The notes: generated by a model from the letters alone, not told the origin. Shown: positions 7,682-15,773, counted from the stretch's first letter. The stretch: DNA of 33,444 bases from Amazonocrinis nigriterrae CENA67 (GCF_016056305.1 NZ_JAECZC010000016.1:116225-149668), one strand, 5' to 3'. A program made the numbers and translations.

Positions 7682-9310
7682 ATGCCTAAGAATGTGACAA
7701 CCGATTTTGAACTCGACTTAGAAGCAGATGTGCTTGTGATTGGAGGCGGGCCAGCTGGGACTTGGGCAGCTTGGAGTGCTGCATCTGGCGGTGCTAAGGT
7801 TGTCCTTGTGGATAAAGGTTACTGTGGTACAACAGGATGTGCTGCTGCATCTGGTAATGGTGTTTGGTATGTACCACCCGATGCTGAGGCTCGATCTTCA
7901 GCGATCGCAAGTCGGGAATCATTGGGTGGATATTTAGCAGACCGAAGTTGGATGCATCGGGTATTGGATCAAACCTATGCCAACATTAACCTATTAGCAC
8001 AATGGGGTTATCCCTTTCCCACCGACGATGAAGGCAAACCCTATCGGCGATCGCTGCAAGGGCCGGAATACATGCGGTTGATGCGGCGGCAAATCAAACG
8101 CATAGGAGTAAAGATTTTAGACCACAGCCCAGCTATAGAGTTATTAGTTGATAGTGATAATGCTGTGGGAGGTGCCACAGGAGTAAACAGACAGACTGGT
8201 GGTAGGTGGGCGGTGCGATCGCTAGCCACAGTTATTGCCACCGGTGGTTGTGCATTCCTCAGCAAAGCGTTAGGGTGCAACGTCCTAACAGGGGATGGTT
8301 ATTTAATGGCAGCAGAAGCAGGTGCCGAAATGTCGGGGATGGAATTCTCTAATGCTTACGGCATCTCTCCTGCTTTTTCCTCAGTCACCAAAACCCTATT
8401 CTACAATTGGGCAACCTTTACCTACGAAGATGGCACACCCATTCCTGGTGCAGGTTCCCAAAGAGGACGTTCAGTAATTGCCCAGACATTGCTAAAACAG
8501 CCTGTTTACGCAATTTTAGATAAAGCGGCTGAACAAATGCGCCCATCTATGCGTTTAGCGCAGCCTAACTTCTTTTTACCCTTTGACCGTGCAGGCATAG
8601 ATCCATTTACTCAACGCTTCCCCGTTACCTTGCGTTTAGAGGGAACAGTGCGCGGTACAGGTGGAATCAGGATTGTAGACGAAACCTGCGCCACCTCTGT
8701 ACAAGGACTCTACGCGGCTGGAGATGCAGCCACACGCGAATTGATTTGTGGCGGATTTACTGGTGGTGGTAGTCATAATGCAGCTTGGGCAATTTCATCA
8801 GGTTATTGGTCAGGAAAATCTGCCGCAACATATGCTCAAAGTTTAGGGAAAAAAGCAACTCAACGCAGAGTTCGAGGTGTGGGAGAGGCAGTAATCAACT
8901 CTAGAACAGAAAATCCCCAAACCTTGGCAACTGATGAAGTCATTCAAGCAGTGCAAGCTGAAGTTTTCCCTTACGATCGCAACTTATTCCGCACAGATAA
9001 AGGCTTATCAGAGTCTTTAACTAGATTAGATAACCTCTGGCAAGAAGTTCGTGATAGTCAAGTAGAAAATAACCAGCTTGTGCGGGCCAGGGAAGCTGCG
9101 GCCATGGTAGCTACAGCCCGGTGGATGTACAACAGTGCCTTAGAACGCAAAGAAACTCGCGGGATGCACAAACATCAAGACTATCCGCAACAGGATGCTA
9201 ACCAGCAACACTACCTGATTAGCGGCGGTTTAGATCAAGTTTGGGTAAAAGTGCAGCCATTAAACTCCACAGCAGAAAATCCCAAATCCAAAATAGGAGC
9301 AGCGGTGTGA
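7682..9310 (+). CDS. FAD-dependent oxidoreductase, fumarate reductase/APS reductase alpha-subunit-like
   Basis: A 542-residue soluble flavoprotein of the succinate dehydrogenase/fumarate reductase/adenylylsulfate reductase fold. An FAD-binding Rossmann segment opens the protein (GGGPAGTWAA at about 21-30, with Asp about 44 after VVLV). A CGTTGCAAASGNG stretch follows and a second FAD contact lies around GLYAAGDAATRELICGGFTGGG. The C-terminal helical part contains ARWMYNSALERKETRGMHKH, typical of this family. There is no transmembrane segment or Tat signal. The stop codon overlaps the GTG of a two-cluster ferredoxin gene, so the pair resembles AprA/AprB in layout. It is shorter than classical AprA (about 620-660 residues by family knowledge), so I do not name it AprA. 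Location in the sulfonate region and the shared upstream element suggest a sulfur-linked redox role. Confidence 0.85.
   Translation: MPKNVTTDFELDLEADVLVIGGGPAGTWAAWSAASGGAKVVLVDKGYCGTTGCAAASGNGVWYVPPDAEARSSAIASRESLGGYLADRSWMHRVLDQTYANINLLAQWGYPFPTDDEGKPYRRSLQGPEYMRLMRRQIKRIGVKILDHSPAIELLVDSDNAVGGATGVNRQTGGRWAVRSLATVIATGGCAFLSKALGCNVLTGDGYLMAAEAGAEMSGMEFSNAYGISPAFSSVTKTLFYNWATFTYEDGTPIPGAGSQRGRSVIAQTLLKQPVYAILDKAAEQMRPSMRLAQPNFFLPFDRAGIDPFTQRFPVTLRLEGTVRGTGGIRIVDETCATSVQGLYAAGDAATRELICGGFTGGGSHNAAWAISSGYWSGKSAATYAQSLGKKATQRRVRGVGEAVINSRTENPQTLATDEVIQAVQAEVFPYDRNLFRTDKGLSESLTRLDNLWQEVRDSQVENNQLVRAREAAAMVATARWMYNSALERKETRGMHKHQDYPQQDANQQHYLISGGLDQVWVKVQPLNSTAENPKSKIGAAV
9295..9299 (+). promoter_or_regulatory. 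Shine-Dalgarno AGGAG deciding the ferredoxin start
   Basis: AGGAG sits 7 nt before the GTG at 9307, inside the 3' end of the flavoprotein gene. It selects a start that overlaps the flavoprotein stop codon and rules against the longer TTG-initiated frame from 9241. Confidence 0.75.
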
Positions 9311-9636
9311 TAGAGTTGGTCAGCGAATCGCGGTGTATTAAGTGTAATATCTGCGTCAACGTTTGCCCAACCAACGTATTTGACCGCGTAGTTGATGCAC
9401 CGCCAGCGATCGCACGACAGAGTGATTGTCAAACCTGTTATATGTGCGAATTGTATTGCCCAGTTGACGCCCTTTATGTAGCGCCAGAAAGCGACCTACA
9501 AACCACAGTCAACGAGGCAGAATTGGCAAATAAAGGATTACTAGGAAGTTACCGCGAAAACGTTGGTTGGGGATCTAAACGAACACCAAAAGCCAAAGAG
9601 GATCAAACCTTCGTAATTCTAAAGCAGTTGAGATAG
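9307..9636 (+). CDS. Ferredoxin-type protein with two [4Fe-4S] clusters (electron-transfer partner of the flavoprotein)
   Basis: A 109-residue iron-sulfur protein. Two complete 4Fe-4S motifs are present: CIKCNICVNVCP (Cys 10, 13, 16, 20) and CQTCYMCELYCP (Cys 41, 44, 47, 51). The start is the GTG at 9307, chosen for the AGGAG 7 nt upstream and the GTGA overlap with the flavoprotein stop, which implies translational coupling. The C-terminal 50 residues beyond the clusters (ending KEDQTFVILKQLR) have no motif I recognise. It probably passes electrons to or from the FAD of the upstream protein, like the beta subunit of APS reductase. Which small electron carrier it contacts cannot be read from the sequence. 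Confidence 0.88.
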   Translation: MIELVSESRCIKCNICVNVCPTNVFDRVVDAPPAIARQSDCQTCYMCELYCPVDALYVAPESDLQTTVNEAELANKGLLGSYRENVGWGSKRTPKAKEDQTFVILKQLR

Positions 9637-9656
9637 AACAGCGGAGAAATATAGAC

Positions 9657-10796
9657 ATGCTGTTGTTGAAGAAAGCAGGGGAAGCGGGGGAGATGAGGAA
9701 GATGAGGAAGATGAGGGAGATGAGGGGGAGAATAACTAAACCCATTCCCTACTCCCTACTCCCTACTCCCCATCCTCCTAAAGTATCAAGTGCGAAATTA
9801 TCAACTTTAGTAGTTTGCTTCCTGCTGCTACTAACTACAGCATGTAGCCAAGGCGAAACTAAATCTGCTAATGCTATTAATGCCAACAGCGCTAGCCCTG
9901 TGACTGCAACTAACAATACTTCTACTACCTTACGTGTAGGTTATGTAGGTTCTAGCGAACCCACAGGGCCGCTTGGTTGGGCAAAACAAAAGGGTATATT
10001 AGAGAGTGAAGTGCAAAAATTAGGATTCAAAAATATTACTTTTGCACGATTTCCTAACGGCCCAGACTTAAACGAGTCATTGGTAGCAGGTCAAATAGAT
10101 GTCGGTTTTTTGGGCGATACACCAGCTATAGTTTTGAGAGCTAGGGGTGTTAATACTCGACTGCTTCGGATTACTCAATATAATACAACTGCTTGGTTAG
10201 TAGCCAAAAAGAATGGCCCTCGCACCCTGGCTGAACTGAAAGGTCAGAAAATAGCAACCCAAAAAGGATCTTATATGCATCGATACCTATTGGGTCTATT
10301 GGATCAGACTAAAATGGCTAAAGATGTAAAAGTCGTCCACTTGATGAGTACTGAAGCCAAATCTGCTTTAGAACGTGGTGATGTTGCGGCTTATGCAACT
10401 TCTAGCGAGTTGGGAGTTTTTCTGAAATCACAAGGGTTCCCGATAATTGATTCATCCGCATCTCATCAAGGTTTATCAGGCACATCATTAGTAGTAGCAA
10501 CTGAAGAATTTTTAGCGAAACAGCCTGATTTTTCCAAAAAATTAAATGCAGTACTAACAGAAGCAGCCAAGGATTTAAAAGCTAATTCCCAAGAGTATTA
10601 TCAATACCACGCCAAGACTACTAAATACCCAATCGAGATTGTTAAAGCTTCATACCCAATGACACAGGTATCAGAAGAACCATATCCAGCCGAAGGTTTA
10701 AAACTTTTAGAAGGAACCAAAAAGTTTCTGGTATCGCAGGGTTTAGCAAAATCAGACTTTCAATTAACAGATTGGGTAGTGAAAGAACAACAGTAA
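9657..10796 (+). CDS. ABC transporter substrate-binding lipoprotein (sulfonate/nitrate/taurine type), repeat-bearing N-terminus
   Basis: A periplasmic solute-binding protein of the SsuA/TauA/NrtA type. The mature part runs from TLRVGYVGSSEPTGPLGWAK through FPNGPDLNESLVAGQIDVGFLGDTPAIV to the C-terminus. A hydrophobic stretch followed by TTAC (Cys about 63) marks a lipoprotein signal. The N-terminus is odd: residues about 7-40 (AGEAGEMRKMRKMREMRG then PYSLLPTPHP) are translated from a purine-rich and CCCTACT repeat inserted in frame at about 9676-9775. No ATG, GTG or TTG follows in frame before the hydrophobic core. Translation therefore starts either at 9657 (GGAG 10 nt upstream) or within the repeat (e.g. 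9720). It is the most divergent of the four binding proteins here and follows the ferredoxin by 20 bp. Confidence 0.87.
   Translation: MLLLKKAGEAGEMRKMRKMREMRGRITKPIPYSLLPTPHPPKVSSAKLSTLVVCFLLLLTTACSQGETKSANAINANSASPVTATNNTSTTLRVGYVGSSEPTGPLGWAKQKGILESEVQKLGFKNITFARFPNGPDLNESLVAGQIDVGFLGDTPAIVLRARGVNTRLLRITQYNTTAWLVAKKNGPRTLAELKGQKIATQKGSYMHRYLLGLLDQTKMAKDVKVVHLMSTEAKSALERGDVAAYATSSELGVFLKSQGFPIIDSSASHQGLSGTSLVVATEEFLAKQPDFSKKLNAVLTEAAKDLKANSQEYYQYHAKTTKYPIEIVKASYPMTQVSEEPYPAEGLKLLEGTKKFLVSQGLAKSDFQLTDWVVKEQQ
9676..9778. repeat. Purine-rich / CCCTACT composite repeat inside a coding region
   Basis: Iterations of GATGAGGAA/GATGAGGGA are followed by CCCTACTCCCTACTCCC. The same two parts recur in the gap at 14099-14231. 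Here the element lies in frame within the signal-peptide region of the binding protein gene. Confidence 0.75.
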
Positions 10797-10849
10797 TTCT
10801 AATTATTTGTGTTTTTTTGTTTAAAATCCACAAAGTCACAAAGGCACTA

Positions 10850-11016
10850 AGAGGTTGTTTGAAAAGTCTTTCACTGTGACTTTAGGCACTTTTAGATCCC
10901 CCCTAACCCCCCCCCTTTTTAAGGAGGGAACCTGAATCAAAGTCTCCCTTTTTAAGGGAGATTTAGAGGGATCTAAAACTTTTGATACCAACAAGAGGAC
11001 TTTTCAAACATCCTCT
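10850..11016. mobile_element. MITE-like element with 19-bp terminal inverted repeats
   Basis: Left end 10850-10868 (AGAGGTTGTTTGAAAAGTC) and right end 10998-11016 are inverted copies differing at one position. Inside, TTTAGATCCC...CTTTTTAAGGAGGG pairs imperfectly with CTCCCTTTTTAAGGGAG...GGATCTAAA, so the whole 167 bp can fold into one long hairpin. There is no coding capacity. It fills the gap between the binding protein and the first amidohydrolase and may act as a terminator for the upstream operon. Confidence 0.75.
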
Positions 11017-11053
11017 AAGAAAAGAAGTTTTTGCATTATTAGGGTGAATTGTT

Positions 11054-12541
11054 ATGACGATCGCACTAGAACGTCCGAAAAAAACTAAGTCTGCTGAAAT
11101 TCGGGAAAGATTGGGTTATCCCATCATTGATACTGATGTCCATACTCAAGAATTTCAACCAGCATTTTTGGATTATTTAGAACAAGTTGGCGGTACTGCA
11201 ATTGCTGAACGTTTCCAAGAACATTTACCAGGTTCATCTCGTTCTAAATGGTTCCAACAATCTTGGGAAGAACGCCGCCTCTACCGTACTACACGCCCTC
11301 CATTTTGGACTCGTCCTACCAGCGATGTTTTAAATTTAGCTACAATTAGCTTGCCGAAGTTGTTGCACGAACGGTTGCAAGAAGCCGGTACAGACTTTGC
11401 TGTGGTGTATCCCAACTTGGCAACAATGGGGCCGCACATCGGTTATGAAGAAATGCGGCGGGCTGTATGTCGCGCTGCTAATACTTACCATGCAGAAATT
11501 TTCCGTCCTTATAGCGATCGCTTAACTCCGATTGCTACAATTCCCATGCATACGCCAGAAGAAGCCATTGAAGAATTGGAGTATGCAGTAAAAGTTCTGG
11601 GATTGAAAGCAATTCAAATCCCTGGACATATCCGTCGCCCAATTCCCGCTTTTGAGAAGTATGGCGAAGAAGTCGCAAACGAGGCTATCTGGATTGATAC
11701 TTTTGGTTTGGATAGTAAATATGATTACGATCCATTCTGGGCAAAATGCGTAGAACTGAAAGTTGTACCCACCACCCATTCTTCTGGTATGGGATGGATC
11801 AACCGACGTTCGATTTCTAACTATCAATACAACCACATCGGTCATTTTGCCGCCGCAGGGGAAGCACTTTGTAAGTCTCTATTCTTTGGTGGTGTAACTC
11901 ACCGTTTCCCCACATTGAAGTTTGCATTCCTCGAAGGTGGTTCAGCTTGGGGTGCTAGTTTATACGCTGATTTGATTTGGCATTGGGACACCCGCAATAA
12001 AGACCATTTGCTAGAGAATAACAACCCTGATAATATTAATCGGGAAGAGTTGCTAGAGTACTTTGTTCGTTATGGTGGCGAACTTGTACATAATCGTGTG
12101 GAACAGTTGGGTAGTGGTTTAGGTTTCCACGGCAGCAACGAATTAATAACTACAGACAACCCAGGCAACTTAGACGAATTTGAAGTCGCAGGGGTGAAAG
12201 GGCCAGAAGATGTGAGGGAACGCTTCTTAAAGCACTTCTACTTCGGTACGGAATCAGATGATACCCGTGTAGCTCATGCATTTAACCGCAAAGCCAACCC
12301 CTATGGCGATCGCATCAAAGCCTTCTTGGGTTCCGATTCCGGTCACTGGGATGTGCCTGATATCACAGCGGTGGCAGCCAACGCCTACTCAATGGTAGAA
12401 CGCAACATCATCACCGAAGAAGACTTGCAATATTTCCTATCTATTCATCCTTTGGAGTTGTACACCAGCCTCAACCGTGACTTCTTCAAAGGTACAGCTG
12501 TCGAAAAAGCGGCTGATGAATTTTTAGCTCGTAAAAACTAA
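11054..12541 (+). CDS. Amidohydrolase-2 family metal-dependent TIM-barrel protein (copy 1)
   Basis: A 495-residue protein of the amidohydrolase_2/ACMSD-like superfamily, which includes metal-dependent hydrolases and decarboxylases. The N-terminal metal motif is seen as IIDTDVHTQEF (Asp28/His30). Later conserved blocks include VVPTTHSSGMG, FAFLEGGSAWGASLYADLIWHWD, FYFGTESDDTRVAHAFN and LGSDSGHWDVPDI. It is longer than many ACMSD-type enzymes (about 330-350 residues), with extra helical insertions around the barrel. The start MTIALERP is encoded by the same 20 nt as in the next gene. The substrate is unknown. Its setting among sulfonate uptake genes suggests hydrolysis or decarboxylation of a sulfonate-derived or co-imported compound, which is inference. 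Confidence 0.85.
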   Translation: MTIALERPKKTKSAEIRERLGYPIIDTDVHTQEFQPAFLDYLEQVGGTAIAERFQEHLPGSSRSKWFQQSWEERRLYRTTRPPFWTRPTSDVLNLATISLPKLLHERLQEAGTDFAVVYPNLATMGPHIGYEEMRRAVCRAANTYHAEIFRPYSDRLTPIATIPMHTPEEAIEELEYAVKVLGLKAIQIPGHIRRPIPAFEKYGEEVANEAIWIDTFGLDSKYDYDPFWAKCVELKVVPTTHSSGMGWINRRSISNYQYNHIGHFAAAGEALCKSLFFGGVTHRFPTLKFAFLEGGSAWGASLYADLIWHWDTRNKDHLLENNNPDNINREELLEYFVRYGGELVHNRVEQLGSGLGFHGSNELITTDNPGNLDEFEVAGVKGPEDVRERFLKHFYFGTESDDTRVAHAFNRKANPYGDRIKAFLGSDSGHWDVPDITAVAANAYSMVERNIITEEDLQYFLSIHPLELYTSLNRDFFKGTAVEKAADEFLARKN

Positions 12542-12600
12542 TTCTTTGTGTCTTGGTGTCTTTGTGGTTAAAAACCACCAAGGCACAAAGGCACAAAGAA
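12542..12600 (+). terminator. Long hairpin between the two amidohydrolase genes
   Basis: TTCTTTGTG...GTGGTT (12542-12569) pairs with AACCACC...CACAAAGAA (12573-12600) with a 3-nt loop. It begins directly after the first stop codon. It is followed by AAAAAATTT rather than a run of T, so it could be a dispersed Nostoc repeat acting as a transcript stabiliser or partial terminator. Confidence 0.5.
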
Positions 12601-12628
12601 AAAATTTGAATAAACGGGGTAAGCTATT

Positions 12629-14113
12629 ATGACGATCGCACTAGAACGACCACAACAAAGATCCAAGTCGGCGCAGATTCGGGAAAAATTGGGTTATCCC
12701 ATCATTGATACCGATGTTCATACCCAGGAATTTGAGCCAGCAGTATTAGATTATTTAGAGCAAATTGGTGGAACTGCGATCGCAGAAACATTCAAGCAGC
12801 ATTTACCAGGATCTTCTCGCTTTAAGTGGTACAAGCAAACTTGGGAAGAACGTTTTGCTTATCGCAGCAATCGCCCTAATTGGTGGGGTCGTCCTACGAA
12901 AAATACTTTGAATTTAGCTACCATTAGCTTACCAAAGTTACTACACGAGCGTTTGCAAGAATCAGGTACAGACTTTGCTGTGTTGTATCCCAACTTGGCA
13001 ACTCTAGCGCCGAACATCAGCAGAGAAGAAATGCGCCGTCCAGTTTGTCGGGCGATAAACACTTACCATGCTGATATTTTCCGCCCTTATTCTGACCGCT
13101 TAACACCAATCGCTGCAATTCCGATGCATACACCTGAAGAAGCGATTGAAGAGTTGGAGTATGCGGTGAATGTTCTGGGACTCAAAGCAATTCAAATCCC
13201 CGGTTACGTTCGTCGTCCCATTCCCGCTTTTGAAAAGTATGGGCCAGAAGTTGCTAACGAAGTAGTTTGGATTGATAACTTTGGTTTAGATAGCCAATAT
13301 GATTACGATCCATTCTGGGCGAAGTGTGTAGAACTGAAAGTTATACCCACCACCCACGCTTCTAGTCAAGGTTGGACGACTCAGCGTTCAGTTACCAATG
13401 CTCAGTACAATCACATTAATCACTTCGCCTTTGCTGCGGAAGCATTTTGTAAATCGTTGTTCTTTGGTGGCGTAACTCGTCGCTTCCCCACCTTAAGATT
13501 TGCCTTCTTAGAAGGTGGTTCTGCTTGGGGTGCAAGTTTGTATGCTGATATTATTTGGCATTGGGAAACCCGCAACAAACAGCATTTGTTGACAAATAAT
13601 AATCCTACCCTTGTAGATAAAGAAGCTTTAGCGGAACTATATATCCGTTATGGTGGTGAACTAGTAAAAGGTCGTGTAGATCAAATCGGCGATGGTTTAG
13701 GCTTCCACAGCAAACATTTTGCTCCCCAAGATCCTGGTCAACTCGACGAATTTGAACTAGCAGGAATTGAGAAACCTGAAGACGTGCGCGATCGCTTCTG
13801 GAAACACTTCTACTTCGGTACAGAATCAGATGATACCCGTGTAGCTCATGCCTTCAATCGTGCGGCCAATCCCTTTGGCGATCGCGTCAAAGCCTTCTTA
13901 GGTTCTGATGCTGGTCACTGGGATGTGCCTGATATCACAGCCGTTACAGCCAACGCCTACTCAATGGTAGAACGCGGCATTATTACCGAAGAAGACCTGC
14001 AATATTTCCTATCTATTCATCCATTGGAGTTATACACCAGCCTCAACCGTGACTTCTTCAAAGGTACAGCTGTGGAGAAAGCGGCTGATGAGTATCTAGG
14101 GAGTAGGGAGTAG
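12629..14113 (+). CDS. Amidohydrolase-2 family protein (copy 2, tandem paralogue)
   Basis: A 494-residue paralogue of the preceding gene, collinear with it throughout. It keeps the same metal-site blocks: IIDTDVHTQEF, VIPTTHASSQG, FAFLEGGSAWGASLYADIIWHWE, FYFGTESDDTRVAHAFN and LGSDAGHWDVPDI. Differences cluster in the substrate-facing region (MGWINRRSISNYQYNHIGHFA versus QGWTTQRSVTNAQYNHINHFA) and around residues 80-100. The last four residues (GSRE) and the stop codon are read from a GGGAGTAGGGAGTAG repeat where copy 1 ends LARKN, so the native 3' end has been overwritten. The 3' third is nearly identical to copy 1 at the DNA level, while the 5' part is more diverged. The two may form hetero-oligomers or have divided specificity; neither can be shown here. 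Confidence 0.85.
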   Translation: MTIALERPQQRSKSAQIREKLGYPIIDTDVHTQEFEPAVLDYLEQIGGTAIAETFKQHLPGSSRFKWYKQTWEERFAYRSNRPNWWGRPTKNTLNLATISLPKLLHERLQESGTDFAVLYPNLATLAPNISREEMRRPVCRAINTYHADIFRPYSDRLTPIAAIPMHTPEEAIEELEYAVNVLGLKAIQIPGYVRRPIPAFEKYGPEVANEVVWIDNFGLDSQYDYDPFWAKCVELKVIPTTHASSQGWTTQRSVTNAQYNHINHFAFAAEAFCKSLFFGGVTRRFPTLRFAFLEGGSAWGASLYADIIWHWETRNKQHLLTNNNPTLVDKEALAELYIRYGGELVKGRVDQIGDGLGFHSKHFAPQDPGQLDEFELAGIEKPEDVRDRFWKHFYFGTESDDTRVAHAFNRAANPFGDRVKAFLGSDAGHWDVPDITAVTANAYSMVERGIITEEDLQYFLSIHPLELYTSLNRDFFKGTAVEKAADEYLGSRE

Positions 14114-14231
14114 GGAGTGGGGAGTGGGGAAGATGAGGGAGATAAGGGGGATGAGGAGGATGAGGAAGAAAAATTCACCTCAATTTCCAATTCCCAATTC
14201 CCAATTCCCTACTCCCTACTCCCTACTCCCC
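14099..14231. repeat. GGGAGTA / CCCTACT inverted composite repeat
   Basis: GGGAGTAGGGAGTAGGGAGTGGGG (from 14099) is matched inverted by CCCTACTCCCTACTCCC (14207-14231). GATGAGGGA-type purine tracts and AATTCCC heptamers lie between. It supplies the stop codon of the second amidohydrolase. A further inverted pair, TAAGGTAG...CTACCTTA, follows near 14261-14290. Confidence 0.75.
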
Positions 14232-14371
14232 AATTTTTAAGCTGTCTACTCACTATCCCGTAAGGTAGGTATTATTCAATGTCTACCTTACTTACCTAAA
14301 TTACAGAAAACTCAATAACTCTTTTTTTAATTTGAACTGACAGTTATCAGTCATCAGTCAACAATCATCCT

Positions 14372-15193
14372 ATGACCCAACTAAAAACACTTCCTACTTA
14401 CGACCCTACATTATTTGAAGGTGCAGCTGAAGGTTACGCCCAATATAGAACCAAATATCCATCTGCTGTATTTGCTAAATTAGCCAAAATATTTAATCTC
14501 AATGGTCAAGGAAGACTCCTTGATTTAGGTACTGGCCCAGGATTAATTGCTATACCTTTACGAAACCAATTTGAGGAAATTGTTGCTATTGATCCTGACC
14601 CGGAAATGCTCCAAGAAGCTAAACGACAAGCAGCAGCAGTAGAAGCAAATAATATTATTTGGTTAGAACAAGGTGCAGAGTTTATCGACTCTAGTTTAGG
14701 AAAATTTAAGTTAGCCACTATTGGTAGAGCCTTCCATTGGATGGAACGCGAAGTAGTGCTAGAGCGCCTTTATGAATTGCTTACCGATGATGGTGGCCTA
14801 GCACTGCTTAATACAGGTGATAACCCTTGGGTAAGTTCTTTACCTTGGAAACAAGCTGCTGTTGGAGTAGTAAAGAAATGGTTAGGTGAAGAACGACGCA
14901 CCGGACAACGAGGACAAGGTATTCGTAAGCCAGTCGATCCTCCCCATGAAGTCGTAATTGCCAATTCAGCTTTTGCTCGCCAAGAAGTTTATGAAATAAT
15001 ATTTGAAAAATCTTGGACAGTCGATAGCTACCTGGGTTATTTATACACTACAGCCTTCTCTTTGAAAATTTTTTATGGTGATAATGCTAAAGCATTTGAA
15101 GCAGATTTAAAAGAAGCATTACTAGCGGTTGAACCATCTGGACATTTTACAGAAGAACTCAAAGCTTCAATCTTAGTCGCTTGGAAACGCTAG
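14372..15193 (+). CDS. Class I SAM-dependent methyltransferase
   Basis: A 273-residue cytoplasmic methyltransferase with the Rossmann-like fold. Motif I is RLLDLGTGPGLIAIPL (about 48-63). The acidic residue that binds the ribose lies in IVAIDPDPEML, and a FHWMEREVVL segment follows in the place of motif IV. The C-terminal half (FEKSWTVDSYLGYLYTTAF) resembles methyltransferases of the type-11 group. The methyl acceptor is unknown. It stands alone between a repeat-rich gap and a 630-bp gap, so its link to the sulfonate genes is positional only. The start is an ATG; no strong ribosome-binding site precedes it. Confidence 0.85.
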   Translation: MTQLKTLPTYDPTLFEGAAEGYAQYRTKYPSAVFAKLAKIFNLNGQGRLLDLGTGPGLIAIPLRNQFEEIVAIDPDPEMLQEAKRQAAAVEANNIIWLEQGAEFIDSSLGKFKLATIGRAFHWMEREVVLERLYELLTDDGGLALLNTGDNPWVSSLPWKQAAVGVVKKWLGEERRTGQRGQGIRKPVDPPHEVVIANSAFARQEVYEIIFEKSWTVDSYLGYLYTTAFSLKIFYGDNAKAFEADLKEALLAVEPSGHFTEELKASILVAWKR

Positions 15194-15329
15194 TGGTCTA
15201 TCGCATTAATTTTGCTGGGTAAACTCAAATCAATTTTTCTTTGTTTTTCTCTTTCTTAGCGTTCTTTGCGTCCTTTGCGGTTCGTTACTAATAAGACCAC
15301 AAATTTCAATCTCCCACTAGCATGACCCA

Positions 15330-15351
15330 GGAGTGGGAATAAACCCACTCC
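15330..15351. repeat. Dispersed hairpin repeat GGAGTGGG / CCCACTCC
   Basis: 8-bp perfect arms with a 6-nt loop. Related hairpins occur at 18051-18069 and 31950-32004, and an AGGGTGG/CCACCCT relative at 15407-15427. This suggests a dispersed palindromic repeat family. Confidence 0.6.
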
Positions 15352-15605
15352 AATTCCTAAATTTTTTCATGGCAACCATTAATATTTAAGTTCCTCGAGT
15401 CGCTACAGGGTGGGCCATGTCCACCCTACTTCCTAAATTGAGACATTACTAAAAAGCCAAAATAATTTTATTATTGGTCTAATGACAAAACTTATTAATG
15501 ATCAAGTCAATGTATTATATTCAAAAATTTAAATTATTGAAAATACAAAAATATTGGCTATACAATACAATAATTAATTGCCATGATAAAACTTAATTTA
15601 AAAAA

Positions 15606-15670
15606 ATCTTCTCGTTGCGGTTGAGAAGATACTCACAGACTGCAATAATTCTTTTAATTTGCAGTCTGTG
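15606..15670 (+). ncRNA. Two adjacent hairpins, candidate structured leader or small RNA
   Basis: ATCTTCTC (15606-15613) pairs with GAGAAGAT (15623-15630) around a 9-nt loop. Three nt later CACAGACTGCAA (15634-15645) pairs perfectly with TTGCAGTCTGTG (15659-15670) around 13 nt, followed by TTATTT. The arms are far better than chance for A/T-rich DNA. The structure is 188 nt before the binding-protein ATG at 15859. It matches no riboswitch class I can recognise and could also be a bidirectional terminator. Confidence 0.35.
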
Positions 15671-15773
15671 TTATTTAAATCATAGTATTTAGGATAGTAT
15701 AAGACTAATTAAATATTTTCAATAACAAATTATGAAGACAAATTTCTTCTGTAGAATCTCAAACAATACTATA

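Noticed and set aside
7682-9636. Calling the flavoprotein/ferredoxin pair aprA and aprB
   Set aside because: The layout matches, but the flavoprotein is shorter than classical AprA and I cannot confirm APS-binding residues by eye, so only a likeness is claimed.
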